DNA of 64,000 nt from Robiginitalea biformata HTCC2501 (GCF_000024125.1 NC_013222.1:1590501-1654500); one strand, 5' to 3'; numbered from the stretch's first letter, positions 34,833-43,952 are shown. Numbers and translations: made by a program. Notes: generated by a model not told the origin, from the letters alone.

Positions 34833-34880
34833 GTGTTCATGTTGTGGGGTATTCATCTTGTCGGGTGTTCATGATGTCGC
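34833..34880. repeat. 16-bp tandem repeat, three degenerate copies
   Basis: Units start at 34833, 34849 and 34865 with consensus GTGTTCATGTTGTCGG. It lies 13 bp upstream of the M20 peptidase start codon, so it is in its 5' leader or promoter region. Confidence 0.7.
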
Positions 34881-34956
34881 GAATATCGAATCCCCCCGTA
34901 AATCTAGGCAATATGGAAAAGAAAACCGCACGGATAACAAGTAGTACGCCTGCTTC

Positions 34957-35940
34957 CTATTCAAAATACCCCTGCACGTGCTCTTTGAAATAAGCGGCAC
35001 TGGCGGCAACGCTCTCCAGCGGGCTGCTGGCAAAATTCCCGCCTTGCTCTATGTAGTAATATTCCAGGCCGGAGGCGTCCGGGTCCGGGAGGATGTTCGG
35101 GTAGTGGATGGACCCGTTGCCCAGTTCGGTATAGTCGCGGGTACGGGTATCCATATCCTTGATGTGCCACATCACAAACCGCCCCGGGTGTTCGCTCACC
35201 AGTTGTTGCGGGGTGGTCCGGCCCGCATGTACTACCCAATAGAGGTCCATCTGCAGCTTTACCAGTTCCGGGTCCGTTTCGCGGAGCAGCAATTCGTAGG
35301 GTGTCACTTCCCCGGCGGCTTTGAATTCAAAGCCGTGATTGTGGTAGGCAAACCCAAGCCCGGCTGCCTTAACCTGTTCCCCGATGCGGTTGAGCATCCC
35401 GGCCAACTTCCTGTAATTTTCCGCTGTGCGGTAGTCCGGGGCCAGCCAGGGCCAGGTGATATAGGGACTCCCCAGGGCGAGTGCTCCCTGGATACATCGA
35501 TCCGTAAACCAGCGCATGCGGTCTTCGGGGGCGTCGAAGAAGGTCGAAAAACCGTAGTGGCCGCTGCTTACAGTGAGCCCGAGCGTGTCCAGGCTGCTTC
35601 TTAACCGGGCTGCCTCCAGGCCGTAATACGTCACCGGTTCCGGGTCAAAGCCGTATATCTCGAAGTCTTCATACCCCATCGCCTGGACGGCCTTCAGGGT
35701 GCCCAGCGGGTCCCGGTTCATGTCGTCATTGACCGTAAAGAGTTGCAGCCCCAGTTTAAATTTCCGGGATCCGGAAGGTGGATTGCCGGAAAACACCGGG
35801 CCGGTTTCGGGGGAGGTTTCACGCCAGGGGCGATGGCACCCGGGTGTTATATTACTGCGTCCCAGGGCGCCCAGCGGCAGCAGGCTGGCCGCACCGGCCA
35901 GGCCCGAACGGGAAATAAACTTTCGACGGTCCATTGACAT
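34957..35940 (-). CDS. Sugar phosphate isomerase/epimerase-like TIM-barrel protein, exported
   Basis: 327 residues. The N-terminus MDRRKFISRSGLAGAASL has the twin-arginine pattern (RRKF) with a hydrophobic stretch, so Tat export is likely. The xylose-isomerase-like TIM barrel has KLGLQLFTVNDDM, FEIYGF, FAYHNHGFEFK and VMWHIKDMD, where His/Glu/Asp residues usually bind a divalent metal. Substrate unknown; a sugar ketose/aldose role is inferred only from the family. Followed by a G/C-rich repeat upstream of its start. Confidence 0.85.
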   Translation of the reverse strand: MSMDRRKFISRSGLAGAASLLPLGALGRSNITPGCHRPWRETSPETGPVFSGNPPSGSRKFKLGLQLFTVNDDMNRDPLGTLKAVQAMGYEDFEIYGFDPEPVTYYGLEAARLRSSLDTLGLTVSSGHYGFSTFFDAPEDRMRWFTDRCIQGALALGSPYITWPWLAPDYRTAENYRKLAGMLNRIGEQVKAAGLGFAYHNHGFEFKAAGEVTPYELLLRETDPELVKLQMDLYWVVHAGRTTPQQLVSEHPGRFVMWHIKDMDTRTRDYTELGNGSIHYPNILPDPDASGLEYYYIEQGGNFASSPLESVAASAAYFKEHVQGYFE

Positions 35941-35970
35941 ACTTGCTTTTCGATTTGTGGTTTTCTGAAA

Positions 35971-36079
35971 CGGCTCCGGCTCAGGCTCCGGCTCCTTCCA
36001 GGGCTCCGGCTACGGTTCCGGCGCGGGCTTCGGCTCCTTCCAGGGCTCCGGCCCTGGCGCGGGCTCCCTCCCGGGCTTC
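35971..36079. repeat. G/C-rich minisatellite-like repeat
   Basis: About 110 bp of repeated GGCTCCGG/GGCTCC motifs. A 20-mer starting GGCTCCTTCCAGG occurs at 35990-36009 and again at 36032-36051 (42-bp period). It lies between the TIM-barrel gene start and the 36109 stop. Open frames crossing it are very biased (Gly/Ser or Glu/Ala/Gly) and are not called. Confidence 0.7.
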
Positions 36080-36108
36080 ACAATGGCAGCTAAGCCGTTG
36101 TTGTTGGT

Positions 36109-37959
36109 TTAATGCATGGTTCCTGCTGCTTTCCGGTAGGCCGGGGCGCCCCCTACAACCGGTAGCTCCAGGTGGGTGGCTTCCAGGTCGATGGTCAGCT
36201 CCGTGCCCGGTTCGGGCCAAAGCGTAAAATCCCGGTCGGTCGAAAAAATCATCAACCCGATTTGCTGTCCTTTTGGAATGACCTGGTCGTCGGGGTTCAG
36301 GTCGAAGGCGACGTCGTAGAAGCGTCCGGGTTCCAGGGGTTCGCTTTCCGTAAGGGATCGGTAATTCTGCGGGTCTGCCCATCCCCGGGTAATGATATTG
36401 TCCGTGATGCGGGTACCCTGCCCGGTATTCCAGGGCAGGGAAACAAGCCAAACGGACAGGTTGGCCGCTTCCTCACTGCTCGCCAGCCGGATGGTCACCC
36501 GGGGAACCCCCGAGATATGCAGGTCTTCGGAAAGTACCGGGGTGGTGTAGAGGAGTCGGTGCCCGGAGGTTTCTGCCCGTGCCAGGGTCTCTCCGGGAAA
36601 CGAAAAGTTGTCTACCAGGGTCTCCCGGGTACCGCTATCGGCTTTATTGGCCAGTAACCTTCCATGGCCTGGCGCCCCGGGGGAGGGGTACAACACAACC
36701 GGTGCGGCTTCCGGGTTCGGGTAATCCGCGTAGGGGGTCGGCTGGCCACTATCCATTTTTTCCCGGACGATCCAGGCCCTGGGGTCGTTTTCCACACCGT
36801 TCTCCACTCCGTGCAGGTAGCGGGTAAACCAGCGGTTCATCATTTTCAGGGGAGGCGGCCCCCCGTGTCCGTTCTGGTGGTAGAAGATCTGTGCCGGGAT
36901 GCCTTTGGCCCGGGCGGCTTTGTAAATCCGGTAACTGTGTTCCGGCATCACGTTCCAATCGTTAAAGCCGTGCGACATCAACAGGGCCGCCTTCATGGGC
37001 TCCATGTCGTTCAGGTAATCGCGACCTGCCCAGAAATCGTTGTAATCCCCGGTAATCCGATCCATCCCCATCTGCATCTCGGTATCCCGGACCGTCTGGT
37101 CGTTGTGGGGCCTGCGCGCGGTATCCCCGCTGTTGATAAAGTCGTAGAGCACGTCGATGTCTTCGCCCAGGTACCCGCCCGGCGAGCGCACCAGGCCGTT
37201 GGAGCGGTAATAGTGGTAATAGGAGGTATTCGGGGCGATCGGGATGATGGCTTCGAGTCCGTCCACCCCGGTGGTGGCCGCTGCCAGCGGGATGGTCCCG
37301 TTATAGGACGTACCGGTCATCCCTACCTTCCCGGTAGTCCAGTACGCCTCGACGGGTTCCCCGCCAACAGGCTCCGTATATCCTTTGGCCCGGCCATTCA
37401 ACCAGTCAATCACGGCTTTGGGCGCCAGTGATTCGTTGTCCCCGCCCACAGTTGGGGCCCCCTGGGACAGCCCGGTTCCCGGGGAGGAGGAATGCACCAC
37501 GATATAGCCCCGCGGCACCCAGGTATCGATATGGGAATCCGAGATAACCGGCCGTTTGCCCTTGCGGGTCACTGCCGGGTGCACCCGCTCCCTGGGCGCC
37601 GGTTGCCCGAGTTCGTGTTTTACATCCCAGAACAACCCATCCACAAAAGGCGCCGTCCCCGCAAAATACGGGCTCGAGATATAGATGACCGGCAGTTTCA
37701 ACCCTTCCGTTTCGGTCTGGCCCGGACGGGTGACCGAGACATGCATGCGGTCCGGTTGCTGGTCCCCATCCGTGTCAAACGGGGTTTCCACCCACAGGTC
37801 GTGTCGGATCCAGTCTTCCGGGTCCAGAAACCCCGGCACCACCTGGGCTTCCCCGTTTTCGAAGACCGGATGGGTCTTGTCCATGGGCTGGGCCAGGGCC
37901 CCTGCGTGGAACCCGATAAGTGCCGTAAATAGGAATTGGGTGAAAAATCGTAAGCGCAT
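36109..37959 (-). CDS. Secreted CocE/NonD-type hydrolase (S15 X-Pro dipeptidyl-peptidase-like)
   Basis: 616 residues with a signal peptide (about 1-23). The alpha/beta-hydrolase domain has IVVHSSSPGTG and the nucleophile motif GMTGTSYNGTIPLAA; AP(N)TSYYHYYRSNG is the helical cap segment of the family. The acid/His part includes LLMSHGFNDWNV and FYHQNGHGGP. The C-terminal jelly-roll (about 440-600) is the PepX_C domain. Such enzymes are X-prolyl dipeptidyl-peptidases or esterases (cocaine/glutaryl acylase-like); which one is not decidable here. Confidence 0.9.
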   Translation of the reverse strand: MRLRFFTQFLFTALIGFHAGALAQPMDKTHPVFENGEAQVVPGFLDPEDWIRHDLWVETPFDTDGDQQPDRMHVSVTRPGQTETEGLKLPVIYISSPYFAGTAPFVDGLFWDVKHELGQPAPRERVHPAVTRKGKRPVISDSHIDTWVPRGYIVVHSSSPGTGLSQGAPTVGGDNESLAPKAVIDWLNGRAKGYTEPVGGEPVEAYWTTGKVGMTGTSYNGTIPLAAATTGVDGLEAIIPIAPNTSYYHYYRSNGLVRSPGGYLGEDIDVLYDFINSGDTARRPHNDQTVRDTEMQMGMDRITGDYNDFWAGRDYLNDMEPMKAALLMSHGFNDWNVMPEHSYRIYKAARAKGIPAQIFYHQNGHGGPPPLKMMNRWFTRYLHGVENGVENDPRAWIVREKMDSGQPTPYADYPNPEAAPVVLYPSPGAPGHGRLLANKADSGTRETLVDNFSFPGETLARAETSGHRLLYTTPVLSEDLHISGVPRVTIRLASSEEAANLSVWLVSLPWNTGQGTRITDNIITRGWADPQNYRSLTESEPLEPGRFYDVAFDLNPDDQVIPKGQQIGLMIFSTDRDFTLWPEPGTELTIDLEATHLELPVVGGAPAYRKAAGTMH

Positions 37960-38017
37960 AACATCCCTGATTTTGAGTTGAAACAGCTTACAAGATAGGG
38001 AATCCCTTCAATAGCCG

Positions 38018-38458
38018 CTATTCGGGATTCTCCAGAAATCCCTTGAGGCGCTGCCGGATAAAATACTCCCACCCGCCGATGCAGCTTTCCCGTTTGAATT
38101 CGGGTATATCCCCGGGGAAATCCTCGGTAATCGTGTTGATAAGGTGTACCCGGGTTTTGGCTTCCACACCGGCCAGTTCAAAGGTTACATACCCGCACCC
38201 CGCATAATTCTCATACCGCCATTCGCAGGTAATCCGGCAGGGCGGATCTGCCTCGGTAATCCGCCATTTGTGGGGGAATACCCGGTCTTCAACCGCCACG
38301 TCAAACCCGGTTTCAAACCCCACCTCGGCCTTGAAATCCGGGATGTCCTCAAAATACCATGCGCGCATTTGGTCCGGGTCGGTAATGGCCTGCCAGACTG
38401 CTTCCTGAGAGGCGTTAATAATTGTCGAGATTATAATGGGCGGATCGGTTCGTTTCAT
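38018..38458 (-). CDS. SRPBCC/AHSA1-like protein
   Basis: 146 residues beginning KRTDPPIIISTIINASQEAVWQAITDP, then MRAWYFEDIPDF, the START/Bet-v1 fold opening typical of the AHSA1 (activator of Hsp90 ATPase-like) family. Such small proteins bind hydrophobic ligands; no further clue. The gene stands 58 bp upstream of the S15-like gene. Confidence 0.88.
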   Translation of the reverse strand: MKRTDPPIIISTIINASQEAVWQAITDPDQMRAWYFEDIPDFKAEVGFETGFDVAVEDRVFPHKWRITEADPPCRITCEWRYENYAGCGYVTFELAGVEAKTRVHLINTITEDFPGDIPEFKRESCIGGWEYFIRQRLKGFLENPE

Positions 38459-38498
38459 CGCAGCGTGATTTTAGTTATCGGCTTTTCTGTTATCGGTT

Positions 38499-39404
38499 TT
38501 ATTCGGGCATTTGCCAAACGGATAGGATCCGGCCGGCATCGGTTATCCGCACCAGGTCGGGCCTGGGGGTCTCCCCGGTAAATACCAGGCGGGAAGCAAA
38601 CAGGAGTTTTCCGAAGTTGGAATAGGCCACCCAATGGGAGGTAAGCGGATCTTCCAATTGGCGAATTACCTCCTGCCTCCCGTCAGGATGGATGACCTTG
38701 TATTGGCGCATTCCCCAATAGGCCAGCAACAGTTCGCCGTCCCGGTAATCCGCGTCAAAAACCTGGTTGCGGCCCAACGGGGGCTCGGGGGCATCCGGGT
38801 CCAGGAAGGAATCCCAGTATTGGAGGACTTTGCCTTTTTGGTCCGTTAACCAGCACGCGCCTTCGCCCAGGAGCAACAGCCGGTCATCCTCCAGGTGGCG
38901 GATCTTGCGGACAGGCTCCCCGAAATACAGGTAAGGCTCGGGCTCCCCGCCTTTTTCCAAAACGGCTACCCCAGGGTACCGGCCCATTACCATCTGCATA
39001 TCCGAAAGCATGAAAAAGCCCGCCTCCCCCACGTGCCAGGAGTCCGGGAACCAGGGCCATATTTCCTCGGCGGTTTTACCGGGGCCCAGTTTCAGCACGC
39101 GGGATTCAAACCGGTCTTCGGCAGCCAGGTAGCGCCTTTCAACCGCGTATATTTCTTCGCCCCGGGCAGAGAGCATAAAATCGCTCGCCGGGTATTCGGA
39201 TTGCAACAGGACAATGGGATCCGTACCCGGTTTCCAGGACATGATGCAAGCCTTGTGGTCCGGATCTTCCACCGGGCTGATATACGACCAGAGCACCTGT
39301 TCGCCAACAACAAGCAGGTTGCCTGTGGGATGCGCCCATGCCTCGGGCCCGGCGAGTAGGAGCAGCAGGATCGGATACAGTTTCCAGTAGTGGCGGGTGG
39401 CCAT
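38499..39404 (-). CDS. Secreted protein, possibly beta-propeller, function unknown
   Basis: 301 residues with a clear signal peptide (LLLLLAGPEAWAHP). The mature sequence has repeated short strand patterns (GNLLVVGEQVLWSYISP, CIMSWKPGTDPIVLL, VLKLGPGKTAEEIWPW, RHLEDDRLLLLGEG) resembling NHL/PQQ-like propeller blades but no diagnostic motif. Preceded at 39449-39508 by a tandem repeat. Not recognised. Confidence 0.7.
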   Translation of the reverse strand: MATRHYWKLYPILLLLLAGPEAWAHPTGNLLVVGEQVLWSYISPVEDPDHKACIMSWKPGTDPIVLLQSEYPASDFMLSARGEEIYAVERRYLAAEDRFESRVLKLGPGKTAEEIWPWFPDSWHVGEAGFFMLSDMQMVMGRYPGVAVLEKGGEPEPYLYFGEPVRKIRHLEDDRLLLLGEGACWLTDQKGKVLQYWDSFLDPDAPEPPLGRNQVFDADYRDGELLLAYWGMRQYKVIHPDGRQEVIRQLEDPLTSHWVAYSNFGKLLFASRLVFTGETPRPDLVRITDAGRILSVWQMPE

Positions 39405-39448
39405 AAGGAATTTGTTTTTAAGGGGGAATGGAAACCCAAACTACTAAA

Positions 39449-39508
39449 TTTAGGCGTAAACCCCACCATTTGGGCGTAAACCCCATCATTTGGGCGTAAA
39501 CCCCATCA
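39449..39508. repeat. 20-bp tandem repeat, three copies
   Basis: Three consecutive units TTTGGGCGTAAACCCCATCA (39449-39468, 39469-39488, 39489-39508); the first has two differences. They directly abut with no spacers. Located in the divergent region between the secreted-protein gene and the lipoprotein gene. Confidence 0.85.
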
Positions 39509-39678
39509 TCATATTAATTCGTGTAACAAAAATTGACCCGCGGCGTCTATTGTTGATATTTCAAATTCAGATACCGGAATAAACCACTTCATTTCCGCCA
39601 GGGTCGCCAGGCGACCAACGGACCTTCGCCCCTCCCAACTTTCGTTTACCTACGCCTTTATCCATTAATCAGAAAACT

Positions 39679-40788
39679 ATGAAACCATTTGCTCATTACA
39701 TGGGGTATATACTCCTGCCTGCCATCCTGATTGGTTGTTCAAAAGACGACGACCAGGCTCCGGGTAACCCCGGGGGTTCGAACCCGGTAGCGATTAACCT
39801 CGTGGAGGATTTCTCGCACCTGGAAAATGCCGAGGCAGTTGAAATTACCCTGAACCTGGAAATTCCAGCCTTCAGAACCGGTCAGGTAACCATCCGGATC
39901 GCAGCGGACGACGGTTTGCAGTTCCATACAGTCCCCGCGGCTATCAACGGGTTTTTGACCCTGCAAATTGCAGAAGAAGCCGAAACAGTCGCCTTTACAT
40001 TGGTCCCTCAGGACGATGACCTGATCGGCGGGATGAAACACGTCGATTTTACGATTTCCTCCGCCAGCGAAGGATTTGCCATAGGCGAACGGGGGTCCGT
40101 CAGCGTGGAAATCATCGATGACGAGTTGCAGGGGAAACCCAGGTCCTACCAGTCGTCCGGAGGCGGTTGGAAATCTTCTAAAACCTATCTTTACCGCCCG
40201 GACGGGCAGATCGACCGGGTGGAATGGGAGACGGAAACCCCAGGCCTGCGCCGCGGTACGGATACCTTCTATTATGAAGACGGGAAAATATCCCGGATTA
40301 ACTACCACGATGGCCGGGACGAGTATTTTTACTGGGATAACGGCCGGCTGGCCACCTCGGAAGTCATTGACCAGGGAGTTCGCAAGTCGTACGATGTGTA
40401 CGCCTATGACGAAGCCGGGAATATCGGGGGTAAGCAGCAATTCGATTTGCAGGGTTCCGGGGAGTACACACTTTCCCATGTCTTTGTCAACCTGTTTTTC
40501 ACCGACGGGAACCTGTACAGGCAACTGACGTATATTCCGGTGGATACCCCGGAAGAGTACGAGCTGATTTCGACCCGTACTTATGAAAACTACCTCGATA
40601 AACCGAATATGTTTCCCGTGGTTGAGGTGGTGCCGACCGTTCAGGCACAACACAACCTGCCGGGTTCTTACCGGGTGGAGGAAAACGGGGCGGATCTGCA
40701 GTATGTTTTTTCTTATGAATACGATACCGAAGGAAGGGCTGTCCGCCGGACAACCCAGGGGGAAGAGACTACCTATAGCTACTATTAA
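39679..40788 (+). CDS. Lipoprotein with Calx-beta-like domain and YD/Rhs-like repeats
   Basis: 369 residues. Signal peptide with lipobox ILIGC followed by SKDDD (outer-membrane lipoprotein style). About 40-150 has a Calx-beta-like pattern (AEAVEITLNLEIP, HVDFTISSASEGFAIG). From about 165 the YRPDGQIDRVEW, FYYEDGKISRINY, YFYWDNGRLATSE and YAYDEAGNI motifs repeat, like YD (Rhs) repeats. Surface-exposed, function unknown. An intrinsic terminator follows. Confidence 0.8.
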   Translation: MKPFAHYMGYILLPAILIGCSKDDDQAPGNPGGSNPVAINLVEDFSHLENAEAVEITLNLEIPAFRTGQVTIRIAADDGLQFHTVPAAINGFLTLQIAEEAETVAFTLVPQDDDLIGGMKHVDFTISSASEGFAIGERGSVSVEIIDDELQGKPRSYQSSGGGWKSSKTYLYRPDGQIDRVEWETETPGLRRGTDTFYYEDGKISRINYHDGRDEYFYWDNGRLATSEVIDQGVRKSYDVYAYDEAGNIGGKQQFDLQGSGEYTLSHVFVNLFFTDGNLYRQLTYIPVDTPEEYELISTRTYENYLDKPNMFPVVEVVPTVQAQHNLPGSYRVEENGADLQYVFSYEYDTEGRAVRRTTQGEETTYSYY

Positions 40789-40807
40789 ACCGGTAATTCG
40801 GAAAAGG

Positions 40808-40836
40808 AAAAGGCTGCAATGCAGCCTTTTTTATTT
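40808..40836 (+). terminator. Intrinsic terminator after the 39679 lipoprotein gene
   Basis: Stem AAAAGGCTGC (40808-40817), loop AAT, GCAGCCTTTT (40821-40830), then TTATTT. A 10-bp perfect stem with a U-rich tail. Confidence 0.9.
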
Positions 40837-40860
40837 CGGGAATTTTTGTTGCACGGCCCG

Positions 40861-40920
40861 CGGCTGGGGGATGGGTCCTGGCGGCTGGAGATAGGGTCCT
40901 GGCGGCTGGAGATTGGGTCC
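40861..40920. repeat. 21-bp tandem repeat, about 2.8 copies
   Basis: GGGTCCTGGCGGCTGGAGAT(A/T) at 40873-40893 and 40894-40914, with partial units on both sides. It lies between two convergent genes, just after a terminator. Confidence 0.78.
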
Positions 40921-40964
40921 GGCCTGTTGCGGGCACTTGGGATGCATACCGCGGAGTTTCTGCG

Positions 40965-41822
40965 TCATTCACCTTTTTTCGCTTCGCGGAATGCCTCCTG
41001 GATCCGGCGGGTGACCGGGCCGGGTGCCTCTTGGTAACACGCCTCGCCATCCACCCGCGCGATGGCCATCACCTGCGTGCTCGTACCGGTTAGGAAGGCC
41101 TCGTCCATTTGGCGCACCTGCCCGGCCGGCACCCCTTCCAACCGCACCTCCAGGCCCAATTCACGGCATAGTTCCAGGACAACCCGGCGGATAATTCCGT
41201 CCAGGATGTTCGTGTCGGCGGGATGGGTATAAACCACCTCGCCCCGTACGAAAAATACATTGCAGTGGGAAGCCTCCGTAACCCGTCCATCCCGGATAAA
41301 AATGGTTTCGTAACAGGAATTGGAGGCGGCCTCCTGGTTGGAGAGGATATTTCCCAGCAGGGAAGTAGACTTGATATCGCAGCGATGCCAGCGGAAATCC
41401 TCCCGGGTAATTACCGAAGCCCGGGATGTTTCAACCTCCGGGAGGGTTTTGGGCCAGGCGTACATCATGGCGGTGGGCTGGGCGTCCGGGGGGAAGGCGT
41501 GTTGCCGCGGGGCCGTACCCCGGGTCACCTGCAGGTAGAGCAGGCAGTCCTGGCCCGCCAGGCCGGAGGCTTCCAGGAGGGCAGGTATTTCAGCCTCCAG
41601 GCGGGATGCGTCAAAGGGGATGGCAATTTTTTCCAGACAGGATTGCATGCGCGCCATATGATCGGCCTGCCGGAAAAACCGGCCGCCAATCCGGGCCATC
41701 ACCTCGTAGATCCCGTCCCCGAATAGAAAGCCGCGGTCAAAAACGGAAATCCGGGCCTCCTCGGCATCGAGGATTTCCCCGTTCAGGTAAACTTTTTTCG
41801 GATAGTCGATTGGATGGGGCAT
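40965..41822 (-). CDS. dat: D-amino-acid aminotransferase-like class IV aminotransferase
   Basis: 285 residues from the ATG at 41820-41822 (MPHPIDYPKKVYLNGEIL). Fold type IV PLP enzyme: the Schiff-base lysine is Lys151 in RWHRCDIKSTSLLGN. RGTAPRQHAFPPDAQP and THPADTNILDGIIRR are the patterns I associate with D-alanine aminotransferases (Dat) rather than IlvE. It likely makes D-Glu or D-Ala for peptidoglycan from D-amino acids, but an aminodeoxychorismate lyase cannot be excluded. The upstream in-frame start at 41852 adds ten residues. Confidence 0.82.
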   Translation of the reverse strand: MPHPIDYPKKVYLNGEILDAEEARISVFDRGFLFGDGIYEVMARIGGRFFRQADHMARMQSCLEKIAIPFDASRLEAEIPALLEASGLAGQDCLLYLQVTRGTAPRQHAFPPDAQPTAMMYAWPKTLPEVETSRASVITREDFRWHRCDIKSTSLLGNILSNQEAASNSCYETIFIRDGRVTEASHCNVFFVRGEVVYTHPADTNILDGIIRRVVLELCRELGLEVRLEGVPAGQVRQMDEAFLTGTSTQVMAIARVDGEACYQEAPGPVTRRIQEAFREAKKGE

Positions 41823-41953
41823 GCCGCGTTGGATTTTCGGCCTAAGGTACACAGTTCAACGTAAAATATTTTCAGGCTGTACCGGCGGGATCGCGAAATA
41901 GGCAGCCCTAAGGTCGGCAGATCAGTCCCATAGCGTCCCGTCAAGTCCCAGGA

Positions 41954-43213
41954 CTAGGCGCTGCGACTATACCGCCGGTGATAGGCCCAGGCGGCGGCGG
42001 CCCCCATGATCGAAAAAGCCCCGAGCATCCAGAAGACGTGCCGGTGGCCCGGGGGTCCGGGAGATGCGTCCAGGAGGTATCCCATGGCGGGGCCGGCAAA
42101 AATATCCGGGGTATATCCGACAAGGGACACCATACCCACAGCGGTTCCCGTAAGCAATAACGGGATGCGGCCCCGTTCCATCACCGCAAAGTAAATGGCG
42201 CGTGTTGCGTATACGCCCGCTGCCACAATGAATGTGGAAACAAAGAACAAAACAGTGGCGGAATGGGTAACCAGCCCGGTGGCGAAGAGGAGGGAGCCCC
42301 CGGCAGCGATGACGAAGCTCAAAAAGAGCATCAGCGTTGTCTGGGTCCGGTCGGCCACAATGCCGATCAATACGCCGATCACCGGGCGGATAAACAACAG
42401 GAAGGTCCCCACCTGTGCGGATTCCAGCTGGTCGTAGCGCATCACGTCCTGGGCAAAGAGGGAGAAGACATCGGTAATCTTATAGCCCACATAGCCGCAC
42501 AGGATGATCAGCATGAGCAGCCAGACAGACCGCAGGCGGAGCACCTGGCCGATTTGCGACCAGGTGATCCGTTCCACCCGGATGGACTTTTCGTCCCCAT
42601 CGCTGGTTTTCATAAAGCGCCAGACCAGCCCCCCGACGAGTGCGACCAGGGCCGATGAAAACAAAATGACGTATTTGAAAGCTTCCTGACGCTCCTCAAA
42701 GGTGGCGTCCAGGGCTTCCGAGACCAGGAAGAGGGAAAATACCAGCACGCCCAGGGTGCCGAAAAGCGCGCCCACCAGCCCGCGGCCGCCGTCCAGGAAT
42801 CCAAAGGCCTTTCCCTGGGACCCCGTGCCGCCCCAAACCCGGGTAGCTTTGATCATCGGGGCCCAAAACAGGAATATGGTGGTGAATCCCCAATACCCGT
42901 AGAGGATCCGCAGCACGGTAAATCCGGGAAAGGTGGCGTAGACCAGGCCGCCCAGGGCGGTAGTCCACAGGGCGATGGCGATCAGCCGCCGCGGCGCGTA
43001 GCGGTCGGCCAGCGGCCCCCCCAGCAGGTAGGCGATGAGTGCCACCAACCCGTACACCGAAAAGCAAAGTCCCAATTCCGTATTGGTCAGGTCAAATGCC
43101 TCCAGGACGGTAGGCCGGAAAACCCGCGACAGGACAAAAGGCAGGATAAACACCGATTCCCCGGCGAGGATGAGCAATAACAGGTAGTACCAGGGGGCTT
43201 TTGCGGTCTCCAT
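41954..43213 (-). CDS. MFS transporter (UhpC/GlpT-like organisation)
   Basis: 419 residues, about 12 membrane spans. GGPLADRYAPRRL is the loop 2-3 signature and GYTPDIFAGPAMGYLLD lies in span 11, as in organophosphate/sugar carriers. No substrate can be assigned. Lone minus-strand gene between dat and the CYTH-like gene. Confidence 0.85.
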   Translation of the reverse strand: METAKAPWYYLLLLILAGESVFILPFVLSRVFRPTVLEAFDLTNTELGLCFSVYGLVALIAYLLGGPLADRYAPRRLIAIALWTTALGGLVYATFPGFTVLRILYGYWGFTTIFLFWAPMIKATRVWGGTGSQGKAFGFLDGGRGLVGALFGTLGVLVFSLFLVSEALDATFEERQEAFKYVILFSSALVALVGGLVWRFMKTSDGDEKSIRVERITWSQIGQVLRLRSVWLLMLIILCGYVGYKITDVFSLFAQDVMRYDQLESAQVGTFLLFIRPVIGVLIGIVADRTQTTLMLFLSFVIAAGGSLLFATGLVTHSATVLFFVSTFIVAAGVYATRAIYFAVMERGRIPLLLTGTAVGMVSLVGYTPDIFAGPAMGYLLDASPGPPGHRHVFWMLGAFSIMGAAAAWAYHRRYSRSA

Positions 43214-43343
43214 GTAGTGGGTTGGATTGATTAGAGATGGATGGACTCCCGGGAAAATTAGCGATTTATATAGTAGGAAACCAGACGCCAGGATTATGGC
43301 GGCTGGCTGGGGATGGTCAAAAAACCCGGAAACGCATCGCGTT

Positions 43344-43952
43344 TTATTGGGTTCCCGGGGGCTCCAGCTGCTTCATTAGGAATTCCGCGTACCCCATGGA
43401 GGTATCCCGGTCTAACGGCTCTTCGCCGAGGATGGAGCGAGCCAGGGATTCGGGCAATTCCGGGAATTCCGGGCCGAAAAACTCAAATGCGATGGTATGC
43501 CATTGCTGTTCGCAAAAGGCCACGCGGCCGTATTCCACCTGACAGCCCGATTGGATGGATTCCCCGGGGGGCGAGGTTGTCAGGGTATCCCCAACCGGGT
43601 GCAGGATGGCGACCCGGCGACTCTTGGATACCGGCAACCAATTGTCGGGGTTTTTGTGAAGCAGCGAGTGGGTAGCCCCTGCATCGGCCAGGGCGAAACT
43701 CCACTTTGTATAATTTTCAAACCGGCCCCAGTGGTACGGGGAGAGGCAGCCGTCGGACCAGGTGCCCAAACGTTGTTTGATCTCGATATTCCCTTCGCGG
43801 TATTTGGTGCCGACGTCGGCCTTGTGGAGGTCCAGGTAGTAATCCACCCGTTCCTCCGGGGATTCAAAGGGGAGGCTTTGAAACCATCGGAGGATTTGCG
43901 TGTGTTCGCGTTCCAGGAACCAGCGTATTTCCCTAGTGGTTCCGGAGGGCAT
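43344..43952 (-). CDS. CYTH-like hypothetical protein
   Basis: 202 residues. The first part has an EIRWFLEREHTQILRWF stretch followed by RVDYYLDLHKADVGTKYREGNIEIKQRLG, where the R-D-Y-Y-L... and K-x-R-E-G-x-I-E-I-K pattern resembles the CYTH/triphosphate-tunnel beta-barrel with acidic and basic strands. The ExExK signature itself is not clear. The rest (RVAILHPVGDTL, VEYGRVAFCEQQWHTIAFEFFGPE) continues alternating strands. Function uncertain. The 5' end overlaps the previous gene by 20 bp. Confidence 0.62.
   Translation of the reverse strand: MPSGTTREIRWFLEREHTQILRWFQSLPFESPEERVDYYLDLHKADVGTKYREGNIEIKQRLGTWSDGCLSPYHWGRFENYTKWSFALADAGATHSLLHKNPDNWLPVSKSRRVAILHPVGDTLTTSPPGESIQSGCQVEYGRVAFCEQQWHTIAFEFFGPEFPELPESLARSILGEEPLDRDTSMGYAEFLMKQLEPPGTQ

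Noticed and set aside
39449..39508. Three direct repeats considered as a CRISPR array
   Set aside because: The 20-bp units abut without spacers and no cas genes are present.
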